Shown: positions 34,601 to 46,832, counted from the stretch's first letter. The stretch is 64,000 nt of DNA from Avena insularis (GCA_023614405.1 CM042690.1:665392802-665456801), one strand, 5' to 3'. Numbers and translations: made by a program. The notes: generated by a model from the sequence alone, not told the origin.

Positions 34601-36427
34601 TTATACTAATATAGAAAAATACTAATTTGTATCTTTGTAAAACAAATCAAGTATGATAATAATAAAGTCTTTATTCCTTAATGGAATTTTAAGAAAATAT
34701 TTAAAAGAGTTAAAAATTAAATAAATTCATTTTTAAACTCTTAGAATAATACTAGTCATTCTAAAAATACTAGGTATAATTGTTATGTTAATTTAAAAGA
34801 CTTTGAGTAATACTTTTCTTTTATTGATTAAAGAAAATAGTAAACCTTTATAAGGTGGGTAAAACACGCAAATAAGAAAATGATAAACCATTGCATGACA
34901 TTACTATGGATTGCATATTGCTTCTTTAAATATTGTCCTTACCGGCCAATAATGGTCTTCTTTAGAAACCGGAGCTCAAGGTCTCGTGGAAATATCCGAC
35001 TTCACTACCTTGCAGTCACAAGGCAAGTTCATCACTTGCTCATGTTCTTAAAAGAGTCTTTATGAAAGTATTTGAAAATTGTGTGTTATCACCTATATTC
35101 TAAAATAGACAGAAAATAAGTATTTTCCCAAATAAATGAAATGTTATTATCATCGTAAGTGGTGATAAATACTAAGAATTGTAGTGGAATCTAAGATTCC
35201 AGTTGCCGAACATATAGGACGTAATAACCCATGACATCAGTAATTCTAGCATCGTATAATACACGTTAACCATAAGATTTGGAATGGGATGGAGAAGTCA
35301 GCTGGATCTTCTTCCTTTCGCATGGATAGATGACCTTATTGTGAAGCTGCAGATTTCTCGTGGAGAATCCAGCACATGGGAGGGAACCCTTATGTCCCCG
35401 CGATATTGGTGTCTAGATTATTTAGGCATAGCTGTCTTGGTGGAGGTTCACCATAGCTGATGGTGGCTGCCAGGCAGAGCTGCTTACAGAGTCTTCGAGA
35501 GGCTACCCGGGTTGTACTCGTGGTAAACCTTCTTGAGGGATCGTGTCTTCATGCGGGTCACGAAGAAGGGCAGTGATTGGCTTGGATCAACTTCAGGGTC
35601 CCACATCAAGGAATTATGGACGGGAAAGTACGCCCGGTTGTGAACAAGGATTTGGTCTCATGGATAAAGCAACACACCTTTGCAGGGTGTAAAAAAGTGT
35701 GGCATGTTACTCCCTATTCCGGGAAGGAGCTACGAACGCGGCAGGAAAGGAACTCCATGAAGTTCTGGTCAACCTGTGAAGGCTGATGGGCATAGTTTTT
35801 GATAATAAAATCAATCTTTGAAGAAATGTTTACAAAAATTGCATAGTACAAGGACTTATAGTACGAGGTGGTAGTTAGAGCATCAAACTTCCCACCGTGC
35901 ATATAATGAACTTGCTGGGTAACGCTGTTAGTCACCCTTTCCTTTGAACCCCTTGCTAGACTTTAAGGAGCAGAAGGATAACCAGGTGTTTGCGACAGAA
36001 GTCCAGAACGGCGTCTACTACGAAGAGCCGGACCTGTCCGGCGGAATCGAAGAGGTGGACTATGGAATACACTATAGAGCTGAAGACAACGAGTCCGAGT
36101 AGTTGTCAGGCCAAAACATAGTTATCTAGGTTGAGCCGAGCAGCACGAACCCTATAGAATAAACTGTTGAGCTCACGTCTTTCTTATCGTTGTGTCTTTC
36201 GTTCTTACGCTGAACTTATCAAATAAGTTGTATGGTCTGTAAGTTTGGATATTTCAAAGATCTCGATCTTTTGGTATTATAATAATATGTGTATGTTTGT
36301 AATCTGGACCTGGAATGTTTCTGTTGTACCACTCTAAGGGATGTAATATTTGTGGAATGGGTTCCGTGAGTGTTATGTCAACGACTATAGTATACTACAA
36401 CATGCAGTGGTATGCTGGGTCACTGCA
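31621..36427 (+). repeat. 3' LTR of element D (4807 bp)
   Basis: It is collinear with the 5' LTR and has the same ends. It lacks the F insertion: near 35443 the site reads GGAGGTTCACC without interruption, which gives the pre-insertion state. By eye it differs from the 5' copy at several percent of sites and by many small indels, so D is an old insertion. The GC-rich part is at about 33830-34330. Confidence 0.93.
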
Positions 36428-36900
36428 TGGCCCCTGCATTGCGTAAACCAAATGGCATAGTTTGATAGCAATAATCCCCATATGGGGTAATAAAGGCTGT
36501 CTTTGATTGATCGGACGAATTTAACAGTATTTGGTGGAAACCAGAATACACGTCTACAAATGATAAGAGTTCACATCTGGTAGTAGAATCAATAACTTGA
36601 TCGATTCTAGGAAAAGGAAAAGGGTCCTTTGGGCAAGCCTTGTTCAGATTTGTGTAATTGATACACATTAGCCACACCACAACAACGTTCGGGTCATCCT
36701 TCTTCTTTTCAATCAAATCATAACATCCAATTCGGGTGCAGAACTTCCATAATAAACCCGACTGCGAGCAGCCGAGCTATCTCATCACCAATCACTTTTC
36801 TCCTATCTCCGGCGAAGCGGCGGAGAGGTTGCTTCACCGGCTCTCCATTTGTCCTAACATGCAGAGAGTGCTCAGCCAGCTCCCTCGGAACACCTTGCAA
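36428..36900 (-). pseudogene. Element O reverse transcriptase, N-terminal half
   Basis: Reading down the minus strand, 36718-36900 gives the RT approach with an Arg-Arg-Phe-Ala/Arg-Lys-Val-Ile segment and Gly-Phe-Ile-x-Glu-Val. 36420-36716 gives Val-x-Tyr-Thr-Asn-Leu-Asn-Lys-Ala-Cys-Pro-Lys-Asp, the Val-Asp-x-Tyr-Ser-Gly-Phe-His-Gln-Ile catalytic strand and the Met-Pro-Phe-Gly-Leu-Arg-Asn-Ala-Gly-Ala end. Element D cuts the gene after that Ala codon. A frame change lies at about 36717. The motifs are those of Tat-lineage Ty3/gypsy elements. Confidence 0.88.
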
Positions 36901-37125
36901 GTCTTGTGTGGACCAAGAAAAAATATCCCGAGTCTCATGGAGGAAGCTGACGAGCTCGCTTCCTATTTGTCGGCCAGGCCTACACCAATTGTGACAGTGT
37001 GCTCTGGGAACTGCTCATCAACCTGAATCTTCTTCGTGTCCTTGATCGCCTAGAAAGATACACTACCATGTGGGTTACTTAAGGCCGGTATATTCAGCTG
37101 AGCTGACTGTGCCAGTGCCACAGCA

Positions 37126-37653
37126 TCATGGATCCTCTTCTTTCCTTGAGCTATCACCAATGACTCGAACAGAGTAGATACGACCAAGGCACATTGCATG
37201 GAGAAATCTCCTGCAAAAAGTTATGACTCCATTTGGCCCTGGCAACTTCATCTTCAGATAACTTATGTTGGTACTAGCCATGAACTTCGATATCGCTGGC
37301 CTGCCAAGCAAAGCATGATAACAACTTGAGAGATCCACAACCTTGAATAGCAGATTCTCTATCCGACAGTTCTCCCTTGTGCCGAATAAAACATCTATTC
37401 GAACTTTCCCTATCGGATCACATGACAATCCCGGCACAATGCCATGGAAAGTAATCTTTGTCGGCTGCAACATGTTCTCAGTTATGCCCAACTTGTGCAT
37501 CATATCCTTGTACATTATATTAATACTGCTGCCACCATCTATGAGCACCTTGGAGAATTTGACATTCAGGTTCAGCCTAATGAAGGTCGGGTCAAGCACC
37601 AAGGCATAAGCCCCTAGACTTAGCATGATCTTGGGTGATCCTTTATGCTCCAA
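37126..37653 (-). pseudogene. Element O aspartic protease region
   Basis: The 175-codon frame has Val-Leu-Ile-Asp-Gly-Gly-Ser-Ser-Ile-Asn as the active-site loop (Asp-Gly-Gly, the Tat-lineage form). It then shows Thr-Phe-His-Gly-Ile-Val-Pro-Gly and Tyr-His-Ala-Leu-Leu-Gly-Arg-Pro. The downstream end contains further residues of the spacer to RT, then stops. Its order relative to RT (36428-36900) and gag (37731 upward) fits a minus-strand gag-pro-pol. Confidence 0.85.
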
Positions 37654-37730
37654 GTGATTTCCTAGTCAGACCAGTACATAAATTTTGGCACTGCCGGCAT
37701 AACTGTGTTCACTTCCATCTAGCGCCTTTG

Positions 37731-40065
37731 CTAGCTCTGTTTATCTGTCTCTTTTGTTGTTAAGACAACATAGCTCTGGTGATGCTCTCTGTACTCATTT
37801 TGACCTCCATGGCCGACATTTCCATAGTCCCCTTGATTTTGGTTTCCAACTTGGTGAACTTCTCTTCTCTCCTGGTTCTCATATCTCGGCGGTGGTGGTG
37901 GTAAGATCAATGTCTGAGCATTTCCTCCTGTGAGCGGTGGCGGGTGAGGTGCTTGAGGTGGACCCATCTCACCGTGTCCAGCATGTTGAAACCACGCGCA
38001 CAGCCTCGTGGTATGATTCGCCGGCTTACCCGGATTTGGCGTGTGAAACTTACACGGCTGATCCAGCATAGACTCATACATATACTTTGGCCTCTCTTGC
38101 CACTGTTTCTTTTGCTTGTTACTCCACTGTTTCTTCCCATCAGTTTTCTGTGTCCACTACTGACCACTGCCTTTATGGCGCTGACTATTTCCTACACTGG
38201 CCTGATCCTAGCCCACTGCTACCACCTGATTTGACCCGTACTGGTAATCCAGCCTTTCATCTCTCCTTTTTTTTCTCGGAAATCATTTATTCGGGATGAC
38301 TAGGTCCCATCTCGTGAGTAGTACTCCTCATTTGGCTCTGCTGACATAAGTAAGGGTTGGGTCGGGTCACCCAAAGCATACGAATCTGCTATCTTGATTG
38401 TCTCGTCCAACATAGTTTGCATATCCCTCTACAATATTTGCCACAACACATTTGCGTGACGGTAACCCTGTGCAAACCATGCTATGGCCTATGACTCGAT
38501 TATCCCCTCACATGAGTTATGCAGGGTACACTACCGGGTCAGAAACTTCCAGTCAGTTTAATTCGGTCTTTGCTTACACATTGCTATCTATTGAGGTCTG
38601 TTTGGCCTCTTGTAAGTACTGGTGAAGTTGCTGACAAACACTTCCTCAAAATCTAACCAACAGTTTATGCTTCCTGCCGGTAGATTATTCAACCACACTC
38701 TGGCTGGCCCCTCCAACATTTGTGAGACATATCTCACAGGCCATCTGAGGTTCCCTTGTGCAATGTGCACAGCGTTGGCATAATCTAGCAGTCAATCATG
38801 TGTCTTGGCACTGTCGTCATATGTCTTTGTTCCCCTAGCCAACTAAAAGTTCGGCACCACTAGTTCCCATGAAATCTGAGGTCCAAAGCATGCTCGACCC
38901 GAAGGACCCCGTCCTTCCATCATCTCTAACATATAGATCCTATCCAACTTCAATATTGCATCATCCGGCTGCAAGTTCCTATTTCCCAGCAGAGAGCCTA
39001 ACGGATTCATCATCATCTGATGATCCGGCCTTGGAAATCCGGCATTGGCCATGGCCGAATAACCATCATTGTATTTGTTATGCATCATGTGAGCATTTTG
39101 ATGCTGCACCACTAGTCCCACACTCTATTGCTATCGAGGGGGTTCTGCATTTGCTGCTATTGCCCCTCACCAGCGAGTGATGCCCTTGATGGTTCGGGTT
39201 ATTCTGGCTGACATTATCGTGCCCAACATTTCCCTGAGTCACATTACCCTGGTCGGGGTTTCTCGGACCACCATTTCCACATCCTGCACTTGTTTGCCTA
39301 GCATTGATATGTACTGCCTTGCATTTCCTGGCAACATTCGGGTCATAAGCCACTAACTGCTTGTTCCTTCTGCCTGAGGTCACACTTCCCTCTCTCCTTA
39401 GAACTACGCTAGGTGATGATGTCGCCCGGTAGATTTTGCAGGAGCATCCCAGTCGAGCGAATGATGTGGGAGCCACATGCTCTCGTCGGGTTTGCGCTGA
39501 GAAGTTCCTCATTCTGCTAGTTCGCAATGCGCACCAGATCATTGACTCTATCCTGCTACCTACGACAGGCCTCGCCGGATAAAGCTGATATCTCGGTTGC
39601 TGCCGCCCCTACGGCTCTGAGGTTCTTTGTCGGGCTACTATACTTCGGCACACCTGTTGACAAAGGGTTTGCTAATGCTACTGACTTGGATCCACACTCC
39701 TTATCTATCTCAGTAATGAGGTTCTTTCCCTTGTTCCTCACACCATCTAAACGAGTTGGACTCGTAGTGAACTTATGAGCCTTGCTATACTCGCGAAGGG
39801 TGATGTTAAACTCATGCCGAGCCCGTGCTACCTCCATAGCTCCCTAGAGCACCTTTCGTCGGGTTTCTTCTAGCTCAACATGTGTCTGAGCCGGATCTAC
39901 TATAGGAGCTACTAGGGTTGTTAGTTTCTCTATGGCCTGCTGGAGGATGTTTTCAGGTTTTTCCAGAGGAGGAAACCTAGGCCTGGGAGCCTTGGGGGTT
40001 ACCTCCCCTTCTTCGGCTGTTTCTTTGCCAGCAGCATCTCCCGACGCCATCATCATCACCTCCAC
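37731..40065 (-). pseudogene. Element O gag, broken into several frames
   Basis: The pieces run down the minus strand. 39844-40065 is the N-terminus: Met, Ala/Glu-rich, with a Pro-rich patch. 39556-39837 is a charged segment. 38843-39121 is Asn/Gln/Met-rich. 38588-38770 is the capsid core, with Gly-Pro-Ala-Arg-Val-Trp-Leu-Asn-Asn-Leu and a Phe-x-Ser-Asn-Phe motif. 37731-38081 ends with Cys-Lys-Phe-His and a Cys-Ala-Trp-Phe-Gln-His stretch. Stops separate all of them. The intervening 300-500-base gaps hold recognisable but degenerate gag sequence. Confidence 0.75.
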
Positions 40066-40360
40066 GCTGCTCGCGGGGCGATTGCTACGCCGGCCGCGAG
40101 CCGCGTAGAGAGGGAGGATCCGTAGCTACGATGACCCGCTGCGGGAACCTATGGGAAACATCAACCACAACATAGACCTTTTGTGCACCGAAGCTGACGA
40201 ACTTGCCATTGCGCGGGAAGGGGCGGTTGCCGAAGCTACCGATGTTGTCGCTGATGAAGTCCAGCGAGCCGAATCGCTGGACCAAACCGGAGACTATGTG
40301 CTCGTTGGAGGCGATGAAGTTTCTCGTCCGGATGAACACACTAGCTAGCGCCACTACTGG

Positions 40361-40378
40361 CCTCACGGCGGGCGCCAA
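40361..40378 (-). other. Primer-binding-site-like sequence of element O
   Basis: On the minus strand TTGGCGCCCGCCGTGAGG lies 12 bases beyond the LTR end proposed at 40391. It resembles the TTGGCGCCC-type sites of many grass Ty3/gypsy elements. The spacing is longer than usual, so the LTR may extend to about 40381. Confidence 0.5.
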
Positions 40379-40390
40379 CTATCGTGGTGG

Positions 40391-41274
40391 TGTCACGGCA
40401 TATGCCATGGGATGGCTAAAGATGGGGCCGGATGGACGCTAGTGGAATCCGGAGAGGGATAGCATGGTGGAGACCACACACGAAGAACACACATAATCAC
40501 TCAACATACACGATATACCCAGGTTCGGGGCTCTCCTATTGAGATAACACCCCTACTCCTGCATGCTAGATCTCATAATATGATCAACACTGGCTACAAT
40601 GGCTCCCTGAGCTGTATGCGAGAGGAGGAAGAAGATAGAGCCCCTGCCTCTCTTTGTATCGTATGTGAAGAACTAGATCTCAATTGAACCGACTCCCCTC
40701 TGGAGGTCCTGGTGCACCTTATAAAGGGGTGGCCAGGTTACATCTAAGGCTGACGTGGCATGGAATATGCCCAACATATTCTAGTACAGAAGTCATTAGC
40801 TGGACCCAGATCCCTCTTCCCATCGTGGGGTCGCCCCTGGATACCCTCGATGGGACTTGACACGCCCATCCTCTCAGACCGTTGGTGGTCTGACACTGTC
40901 CCCTCCGTGAAACCCTCGACCTGACCTTTACCCGGGATTTAGTGGCATGCTTGATTTAGCGTCCTTATCTCCTCCGGGAATCCCAGGAGAGACAGAGGCG
41001 TTGACCCTGAGGCTGGCTCACACCCTTCTGGCGTACGCCAACCCCGATGTTGCCCCTAACCTAGATTACTCGGCATGGAGGTACCTGCATAGAGGAAACA
41101 TCATATATGTTATGCCGACATACAGTGTATATGTCGGCTAGATCTTGCCGGGTTAACCCGGCTCGGGTAACCCGGCCTTTACTCGACCGACCCACATATG
41201 TCAACCTGTATCTTGGTTGACCTTATCTTTATACCTTAGCTTGACCCTACCAGGGGTCACCCCCCCCCCCAACA
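40391..41274 (-). repeat. 5' LTR of element O (minus strand)
   Basis: On the plus strand it begins TGTCACGGCA and ends ...CCAACA, so in sense it is TGTTGG...GTGACA. It contains the CCCAGGTTCGGGGCTCTCC-type block common in reversed grass gypsy LTRs (about 40520-40540). A run of about ten C (41261-41270) lies close to its sense start. It sits just upstream of the O leader and gag on the minus strand. No matching 3' LTR is present in the window, so the boundaries rest on sequence form alone. Confidence 0.6.
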
Positions 41275-41279
41275 ATAAG

Positions 41280-41437
41280 AATAAGAAGGATTACTCTTCC
41301 TCAAAAACCCTTCACAACCACCTGTTTCAAACCGATTTCATGTCCGGCTATAATTGTTGGACCAAGCATAGAGAAAGATGGGTTATAATGGAAGACAACG
41401 AAGAAGAAGAGGATAATGACAACTGTCCTAGGTGCCA
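41280..41437 (+). pseudogene. CACTA transposase-associated domain fragment
   Basis: About 50 codons contain His-Leu-Phe-Gln-Thr-Asp-Phe-Met-Ser-Gly-Tyr-Asn-Cys-Trp-Thr-Lys-His followed by an acidic Glu-Asp-Asn-Glu-Glu-Glu-Glu run. This pattern is typical of the transposase-associated domain of En/Spm-type TNP2 proteins, identified from memory. It is cut on the left by the O LTR and on the right by sequence assigned to a LINE. Confidence 0.55.
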
Positions 41438-41439
41438 AT

Positions 41440-42642
41440 TTGGTGTGGATGTACTCGATCCGTGCACGTGGCCTCAGATCCTGCTCGACCCGATCTCGGT
41501 TATGCGCAGCCGCCTGGTGCATGTCCCTGCTCATGTGCGAGGCCTTCCCTAGTCCTTGGCTGGATTTGGTAGGCGAGCATGGCCATGGTGGGCTATGTGT
41601 GGCAGAAGATCTTGGCTCCGGCCATATCCGACTTTGATCTGGGCTAAGCAGGGCCGAGATGGCCCCTGGTGGTCCAATCTCGAGGTTGCACTCTGGTCTG
41701 GTGCATACTGCATGTGTTTGTAGAGGGGGTTGGAACACCATGACTCTCGGGTGGTAGGTCTGCAATTGTGGCTGCATCTTGTCTTCCTGGTGGCCTTGTG
41801 GTGGCGTCTGGCATTTGGGTTTGTCGGGGCTTCGGTGAAAACCTTCATGGATGTGGCCATTGTCGGCGATGACGACATCCGTCGATGTTGTTTTCCTTCC
41901 TGAAGGTGTCGCCTTGAAGCCTCCCTACCTTATTTGTGGAACTCCACCCATCCGCCTCAACACGGTCTCTCGTGGCTCTCGTTTTAGTGTGACCCCCTTG
42001 TAGCGTCTCTCGAACCCCGTGACCTCTCATTCGTCATGGTCCTCTAGCAATGCCAGCTTGACTGCTTATACACACTGTTCTTTCTAGTTCTGGTGTTCGT
42101 ACCGCAGCCTAGGGGGATTTCCTTGTGGCATGAGGTCTCGGGGGACACTAGTGATTTCTTCATTATGTCGTTGGATGACATGGGCTGCTTGTTTGGTGAG
42201 TAGGTCGAGTTCTACGGTTGGAGGAAGGGTTTTAGCGAAAACTTTGTAGGTTCTTGGACTCTACCGGCGATGACGACGCTCATGGGCGTCGTTTTCCTTC
42301 TTGGAGGCGCCGTGCGAAGCCCCCTCTAGTTTCTCGAGTCCTTCTTGGATGCTTGCCCGACGTAGTTCTCCCGTGGGTGTCGGTGTTGGTGCGGTGGAGG
42401 TTCGTTGGTGAAGACAATATCGTCGATGTTTCCGAGCAATAGAAGACAGCGGTTCCTCATCTGGATCAAGCATGGTTTTGCTTGTTTCTCTTAACCTTGT
42501 TGGTCTTTTGTTGTTTTGTTCTTCTCTGTAAAGCTAGCATCCCAGCGCATGTGTTGTAAGTGTGTAAGTTGTAACGCCTTGCCGGTTGATGGCTTTTTTA
42601 ATTCAAAATCGGGCTCATTTCCAGCCTTCTATCTAAAAAAAA
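41440..42642 (+). mobile_element. 3' end of a LINE retrotransposon
   Basis: GC-rich sequence without a convincing ORF ends in a block (about 42570-42634) typical of grass LINE tails: GTTGTAACGCCTTGCC, then GGTTGATGGC, GGGCTCATTTCCAGCC and TATCTAAAAAAAA. The poly(A) run is 42635-42642. It is therefore a 5'-truncated copy on the plus strand, consisting mainly of 3' untranslated sequence. I could not find its target-site duplication. The left edge is uncertain. Confidence 0.6.
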
Positions 42643-45600
42643 TACTCCCATGCGAGCCAGCAAAACAGGTGGGCTCCCTATTGGTCGAAGTGGGGCTGAC
42701 GGAGGGGGGCTGCACGCAAGTACCTTGCTCGGCCGTCTCAGAGGGAGAGAGAGTTGCAGTGCAGCTGCTGCAGTGGCCTGAACCAAGTAAGATGGTGTCC
42801 GTCGTCTAACAGGCCCAAGATGATGGTGGGGAACTGCAGGGAGCAGAATAAAGAGGGAAGCTGCGCACAGTTATGAGAGGAAGAATAATTGCCTAGGAGT
42901 CAGGCACTGCATCAGTAAAGCGGCCACCATACTCAGTCTACATGATCATCAGCTTCGTACTCAAAGGATGGGCACTGCCGCATTCACTGGCCACTAGTCA
43001 GTAACATATAGGTTCATGATGGAAGCATCTAGCACAATCAAACTGTACATATCTATTTTAATTATCGAAAGGTCCTCCGAGTATTTGGTGAAGGAAAAAA
43101 GCGATCCACACACTAAGTATAAATACTATGCCTCTAAGTTTGTTCGGGAACCTTTCAGGTCGGTATGATGCTCATGCGAAAATGGCGGTAGATATGTCAT
43201 GTGTATGCTCCAATTTTAGACAACATCACTCGCAAACTTCTGTCAATTCCTCAGACCGTAGTGGCAACTGGACATGCACTAGTCCGTAAACTTAGAAACA
43301 TGTGCAGAAGCGATTTAATAGCTAGCTGGATATCCCCACTTTGTTGAAATTTATGATGATTATAGAGGAGCTAGCTAGGCCCCATGACATAATGATCAAC
43401 TTGCTGTTTTGGTAGGAACATATGTAACGCCGCAGTTAAAAGTCAGTACACCCACATGTACCGCGCACATGCATGCACGTCGTTAAAGACGAACAATGAG
43501 CAACATTTTCCAAAAGGAGATGTGAGCGAGAGAGGAATGAGCAAATTGCACAGGCAACAGCCTAGCTCTTGTAAACTTGCTGCACTGGACTACTAGCAGA
43601 ACTGGCAAGATTCAATTTTTTCCCCTATGCCATATTGGACCCACCACTTTCAAAAACAGCAAGGTTTCCCAGGAGGACAAGGATAGTGGCGTCTTCTCTG
43701 AAAACGGCAGGGAGGTCCCCTTGTGATTAGCGCAAGTAGCTGGTTATCAAGTGCTGGAAATGCTAGCTGCTGGTGAGATCTAGACCTGTAACCAACCACA
43801 AGGATTTGTATGTATTTGGCTCTGGTCAAGAGAGTCTTAATCAATCGATTAGCGACCATTCTGTCTGTCTGAATCATTTAGTACGACTACCTAGCTAGCC
43901 AGTAGTACCACGCACAGCATAATTCGGTTCGAGAAATCCTGGATGGTGACCCCTGCTGGATCTTGAATGTGTACACGCAACAACTGGTAGTTTCAGCTTC
44001 ACACCGCTATACTGTGATCAGCTTTAAAATTTTCACACAAACCAGAAGGCCGATCTGTACTACCCCTAGCTAGGCATACGGCCGTACCAACAGCCACATT
44101 CTTGAAGTGCTCGTGGTAAATAATTCTAGGCAGATTAGTATGAGTTCCAGTTAATTTTTGGACTACTGAAAGTTTTGATCTGACAACCAATGGCACTCTT
44201 TTCCAACAAAGTGAACTATATATCTTGATTCGTGCTACAGTACTGGACACTGTGCAGCTTATAACTAACCAATCATTGTGTGGCTTCGTCCGCACAGCTG
44301 ATATGCCAGCTACTATTCCCTAGTCTTGGAACGGTACTAACGATGATCTCCAAAGGCATGCATATAATATATTGATACTGTGAACACAGGATCGGTGTGC
44401 AAAGTACCTGCTGGTCTTTTAACGGATGATGTTATGCTTCACAAAGACAAAGGTTGTTGTCTGTCGATGAGAGGAGCACTCCTTTCCATGTGACAGCACG
44501 CACGTTGATGCAGCAGAATCCCCATCGCCGTGGAACGTGGCTGGCCAGCAGAAAAAAAAACAGCGATCTACCTTTCTTTTCACCTGTGGAACACATACGT
44601 GCATGGTTTGTTTAATGGAAATATCCAGGTTACTATAGTTAGAGTATATCGCAAAGGGTAAAGTGATCAAAAAGTGAGGTCCTTAGACTAAGGGCAAGAG
44701 TAACACGCTCAAACAAGACCGAGTTTCACTCACTACCTTAATAGTCTCCTGGAGGTTTAGCTGAACCAAAACACAATGCTAACGGCGCTGATTTCATGCC
44801 AGGCTGCTAGGCCATACAATGTTAGTCCATATTGCTTTTGTCCTTGATGTCGTTAAAGGGGAACAAACTGTAAACATAACGTAAACCAAACGTGCAATAG
44901 ACAACAGTGAGGGACTGGATTACTGACAACAAGTTGTGAAATAATGACAAAAATATTGTGGGAATGGTCGTAGGGAAAAAAGTGTTAAGGTGATTATCTC
45001 TTGGTTTTGTCTCTACAAGATGTGGAAACTTCACAAAGACACTCCAATTGATGTTTTTTTCTGTGCCTATATGCATGCCACATAGAACCTACAAATGATA
45101 CCAAACTTACAATGGTGGTGTTCACGAAATTTTTGAACCTTTTCTGATCTGGTTTCTCATCTATTAGTTCCTCCTTCATATCATCTTTAGCCCTATGTGA
45201 GACCTATAGATAGGCCCGCCGTCGCATCATTGGCAGAGATCTCAAAGACATGCTATTGATTTTTTGAGGCGACTCAAAAGTAGCGATTACCAGGGAGTGG
45301 CGGACCGTAAGGATAGGTAGTCACACTATGACATGACGGCTGCCTTACAGTCAAAATGTTAGATTTCCAACCATGCTTATAACAGATACGGAGACGTGCT
45401 GGATCATCGACCAAAAGGAAAACGTTTGTTTCTAGCAGCACAAGCTTTTCAAGAGAATCTCCGCCAAACGTCTTGGCTCGAAGGTCCTGAGTGTGGAGGG
45501 ACCAAGTATATATATTGGCAAATAAACGACAAGTTGTAATTTTTGCTTCAATCCTCCAAAGAGAGGAGCTAGGGCACCCGCAAAGCATGCATGTGTCCGC

Positions 45601-46124
45601 TACTTCAGGTGAGCTCGCTTTAATCGTAGGGACTAAAAAACAAAGTAAGTGCTCAGTAGCTTCATAATAGCAAAAGAATAAAGCAGATCCTAGCATGATG
45701 AACCTGCTAGCCATACATCATCTAGCTGCATATATAGATCCGAGGTAGTATGTGTAGCTATAGGGTGAACAAGGCAATAATATGCATGATGCGTGGTTCT
45801 GACTTAACAAAAATCCCTCTAGCTAGATAAGTAGATCTTTGGGATGTGAATAGTAGAAACAGGAGTAGTCAGATATTTTAGGACGTTCCCATATAAGGTA
45901 TGGCTTAAGAATAGAGAAAGCAAACAAGATAAGAAACAAAAGACAGCAGCAAGCACAGCAGCAGTAGTAGTCTTTTTCTGGAGGAGGTGGATGGATGGAG
46001 AGAAATCGATCAGTCAGTCACGCACGCAGCTGCATAGCCACAAGGAGGAGGCTACAACTAGATCTGCACGACAGGACCACTTCCAAACACAAGCCTGCAG
46101 CTCCAGATGTAAAGAAGCCAACAG
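42643..46124. other. Intergenic region upstream of the zinc-finger gene
   Basis: I see no gene in this 3.5 kb. Base composition is mixed. ORFs are all short (the longest, 45274-45714 on the minus strand, is 146 codons without recognisable motifs or codon bias). It probably contains the distal promoter of the zinc-finger gene plus old repeats that I cannot name. Confidence 0.6.
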
Positions 46125-46132
46125 CTATAAAG
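46125..46132 (+). promoter_or_regulatory. TATA-like box of the zinc-finger gene (tentative)
   Basis: CTATAAAG is a good plant TATA match about 770 bp before the start codon. A second candidate, CTATATAG, is at 46170-46177. Using either gives a leader of roughly 700 bases, which is long but consistent with the CT/GA-rich leader seen. No transcript evidence is available. Confidence 0.35.
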
Positions 46133-46270
46133 AGCCCCCATAAAACAGCCAGTACCACCCCCCACATAGCTATATAGAGCGACAGGCCCACGCTCAGAGC
46201 TTGTCACGTACTCACTGATGCCTACACATGCATGAAAGCCAGAGAAATGAAGAAAGCCAAGGAAAAAAAT

Positions 46271-46294
46271 GAGAGAGAGAGAGAGAGAGAGGTT

Positions 46295-46326
<32 letters not shown>
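46271..46326 (+). repeat. Compound (GA)n(GT)n(GA)n microsatellite
   Basis: It comprises GA repeats at 46271-46292, GT repeats at about 46295-46308 and GA repeats to 46326. It lies in the presumed leader or proximal promoter of the zinc-finger gene. GA/CT tracts at such places are common in grass genes and are often length-polymorphic. Confidence 0.9.
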
Positions 46327-46488
46327 TGACTTCCCTCTCAGTGACAGGTACTTGTTTGTTATGTGGGAGAGCCCAACCAAAAGCCTCCTAGTGCAGTAGT
46401 ACTTGCCAGAGCTTATTGTGTACTATGGGCTCCCCCAACCCTTCCCCAAGAATTTACTACAACATCACCATGGACGATGTATCCTTTT

Positions 46489-46509
46489 CTCCTCCTCCTC
46501 CTCCTCCTT
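46489..46509 (+). repeat. (CTC)n trinucleotide run
   Basis: CTCCTCCTCC repeats form a pyrimidine tract in the presumed 5' untranslated region, 390 bases before the start codon. Confidence 0.85.
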
Positions 46510-46595
46510 CAATCTAGCAGCAGGACGTACGCCCCCACCCCCCACCACCTCCTAACTAACCACGCACGATAGTAAGGTGACAATTACCCTGCCCC

Positions 46596-46832
46596 ATGCA
46601 TCCATCAGTACCCGGCCCATTTGCCTCAGCATGCGAAACCTATCACTTGTATACATTTGGCACTCCTCCTTCGAGCGACATGAGCACCAGACCTTCTTCT
46701 TGCCCTTTCTATTCCCTACCCCTTCTCTCTCCCTACTTCTTATGCCGCCCTCCTCCTCAACTCCATGATATTAAGGGGGTTCCTCTTCCTCCCAGCAGCT
46801 GCCCACTGCCGCTAGACCATCTGAGACACTGA
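46596..46832 (+). other. Possible upstream ORF (78 codons)
   Basis: An ATG at 46596 opens a 78-codon frame that ends 68 bases before the main start codon. The predicted peptide is rich in Pro, Ser and Leu and resembles no family that I know. It is more likely a translational control element than a product, or simply chance. An in-frame TAG at 46859-46861 rules out extension of the main protein in its own frame upstream of 46862. Confidence 0.3.

Larger units (their letters stand above)
9787..36427 (+). mobile_element. Element D: Tekay-like chromovirus (Ty3/gypsy), 26.6 kb with nested insertions
   Basis: The element is bounded by two LTRs that both begin TGTAACATCC and end CACTG(T/C)A. After removing the F insertion the 5' LTR is 4808 bp, against 4807 bp for the 3' LTR. 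The flanks are TGGCT (9782-9786) and TGGCC (36428-36432), a 5-bp target duplication with one mismatch; the TGGCC version restores the Gly-Ala-Thr-Tyr codons of element O's RT. The internal order is primer-binding site, an extra ORF, gag, protease, RT, RNase H, integrase, chromodomain and polypurine tract, all on the plus strand. Element E sits between the primer-binding site and the extra ORF. Coding parts carry many stops and some frameshifts, so the copy is dead. The lineage is assigned from RT and chromodomain motifs recalled from the family. Confidence 0.93.

Noticed and set aside
41261..41270. Run of C as an assembly or sequencing fault
   Set aside because: C/G runs near the end of this LTR type are common in grasses. 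Length may be miscounted, but nothing else suggests a fault.
44690..45200. Possible MITE with GGGCAAG/TAGCCC ends
   Set aside because: The candidate terminal repeats match over only a few bases and no target duplication is present.
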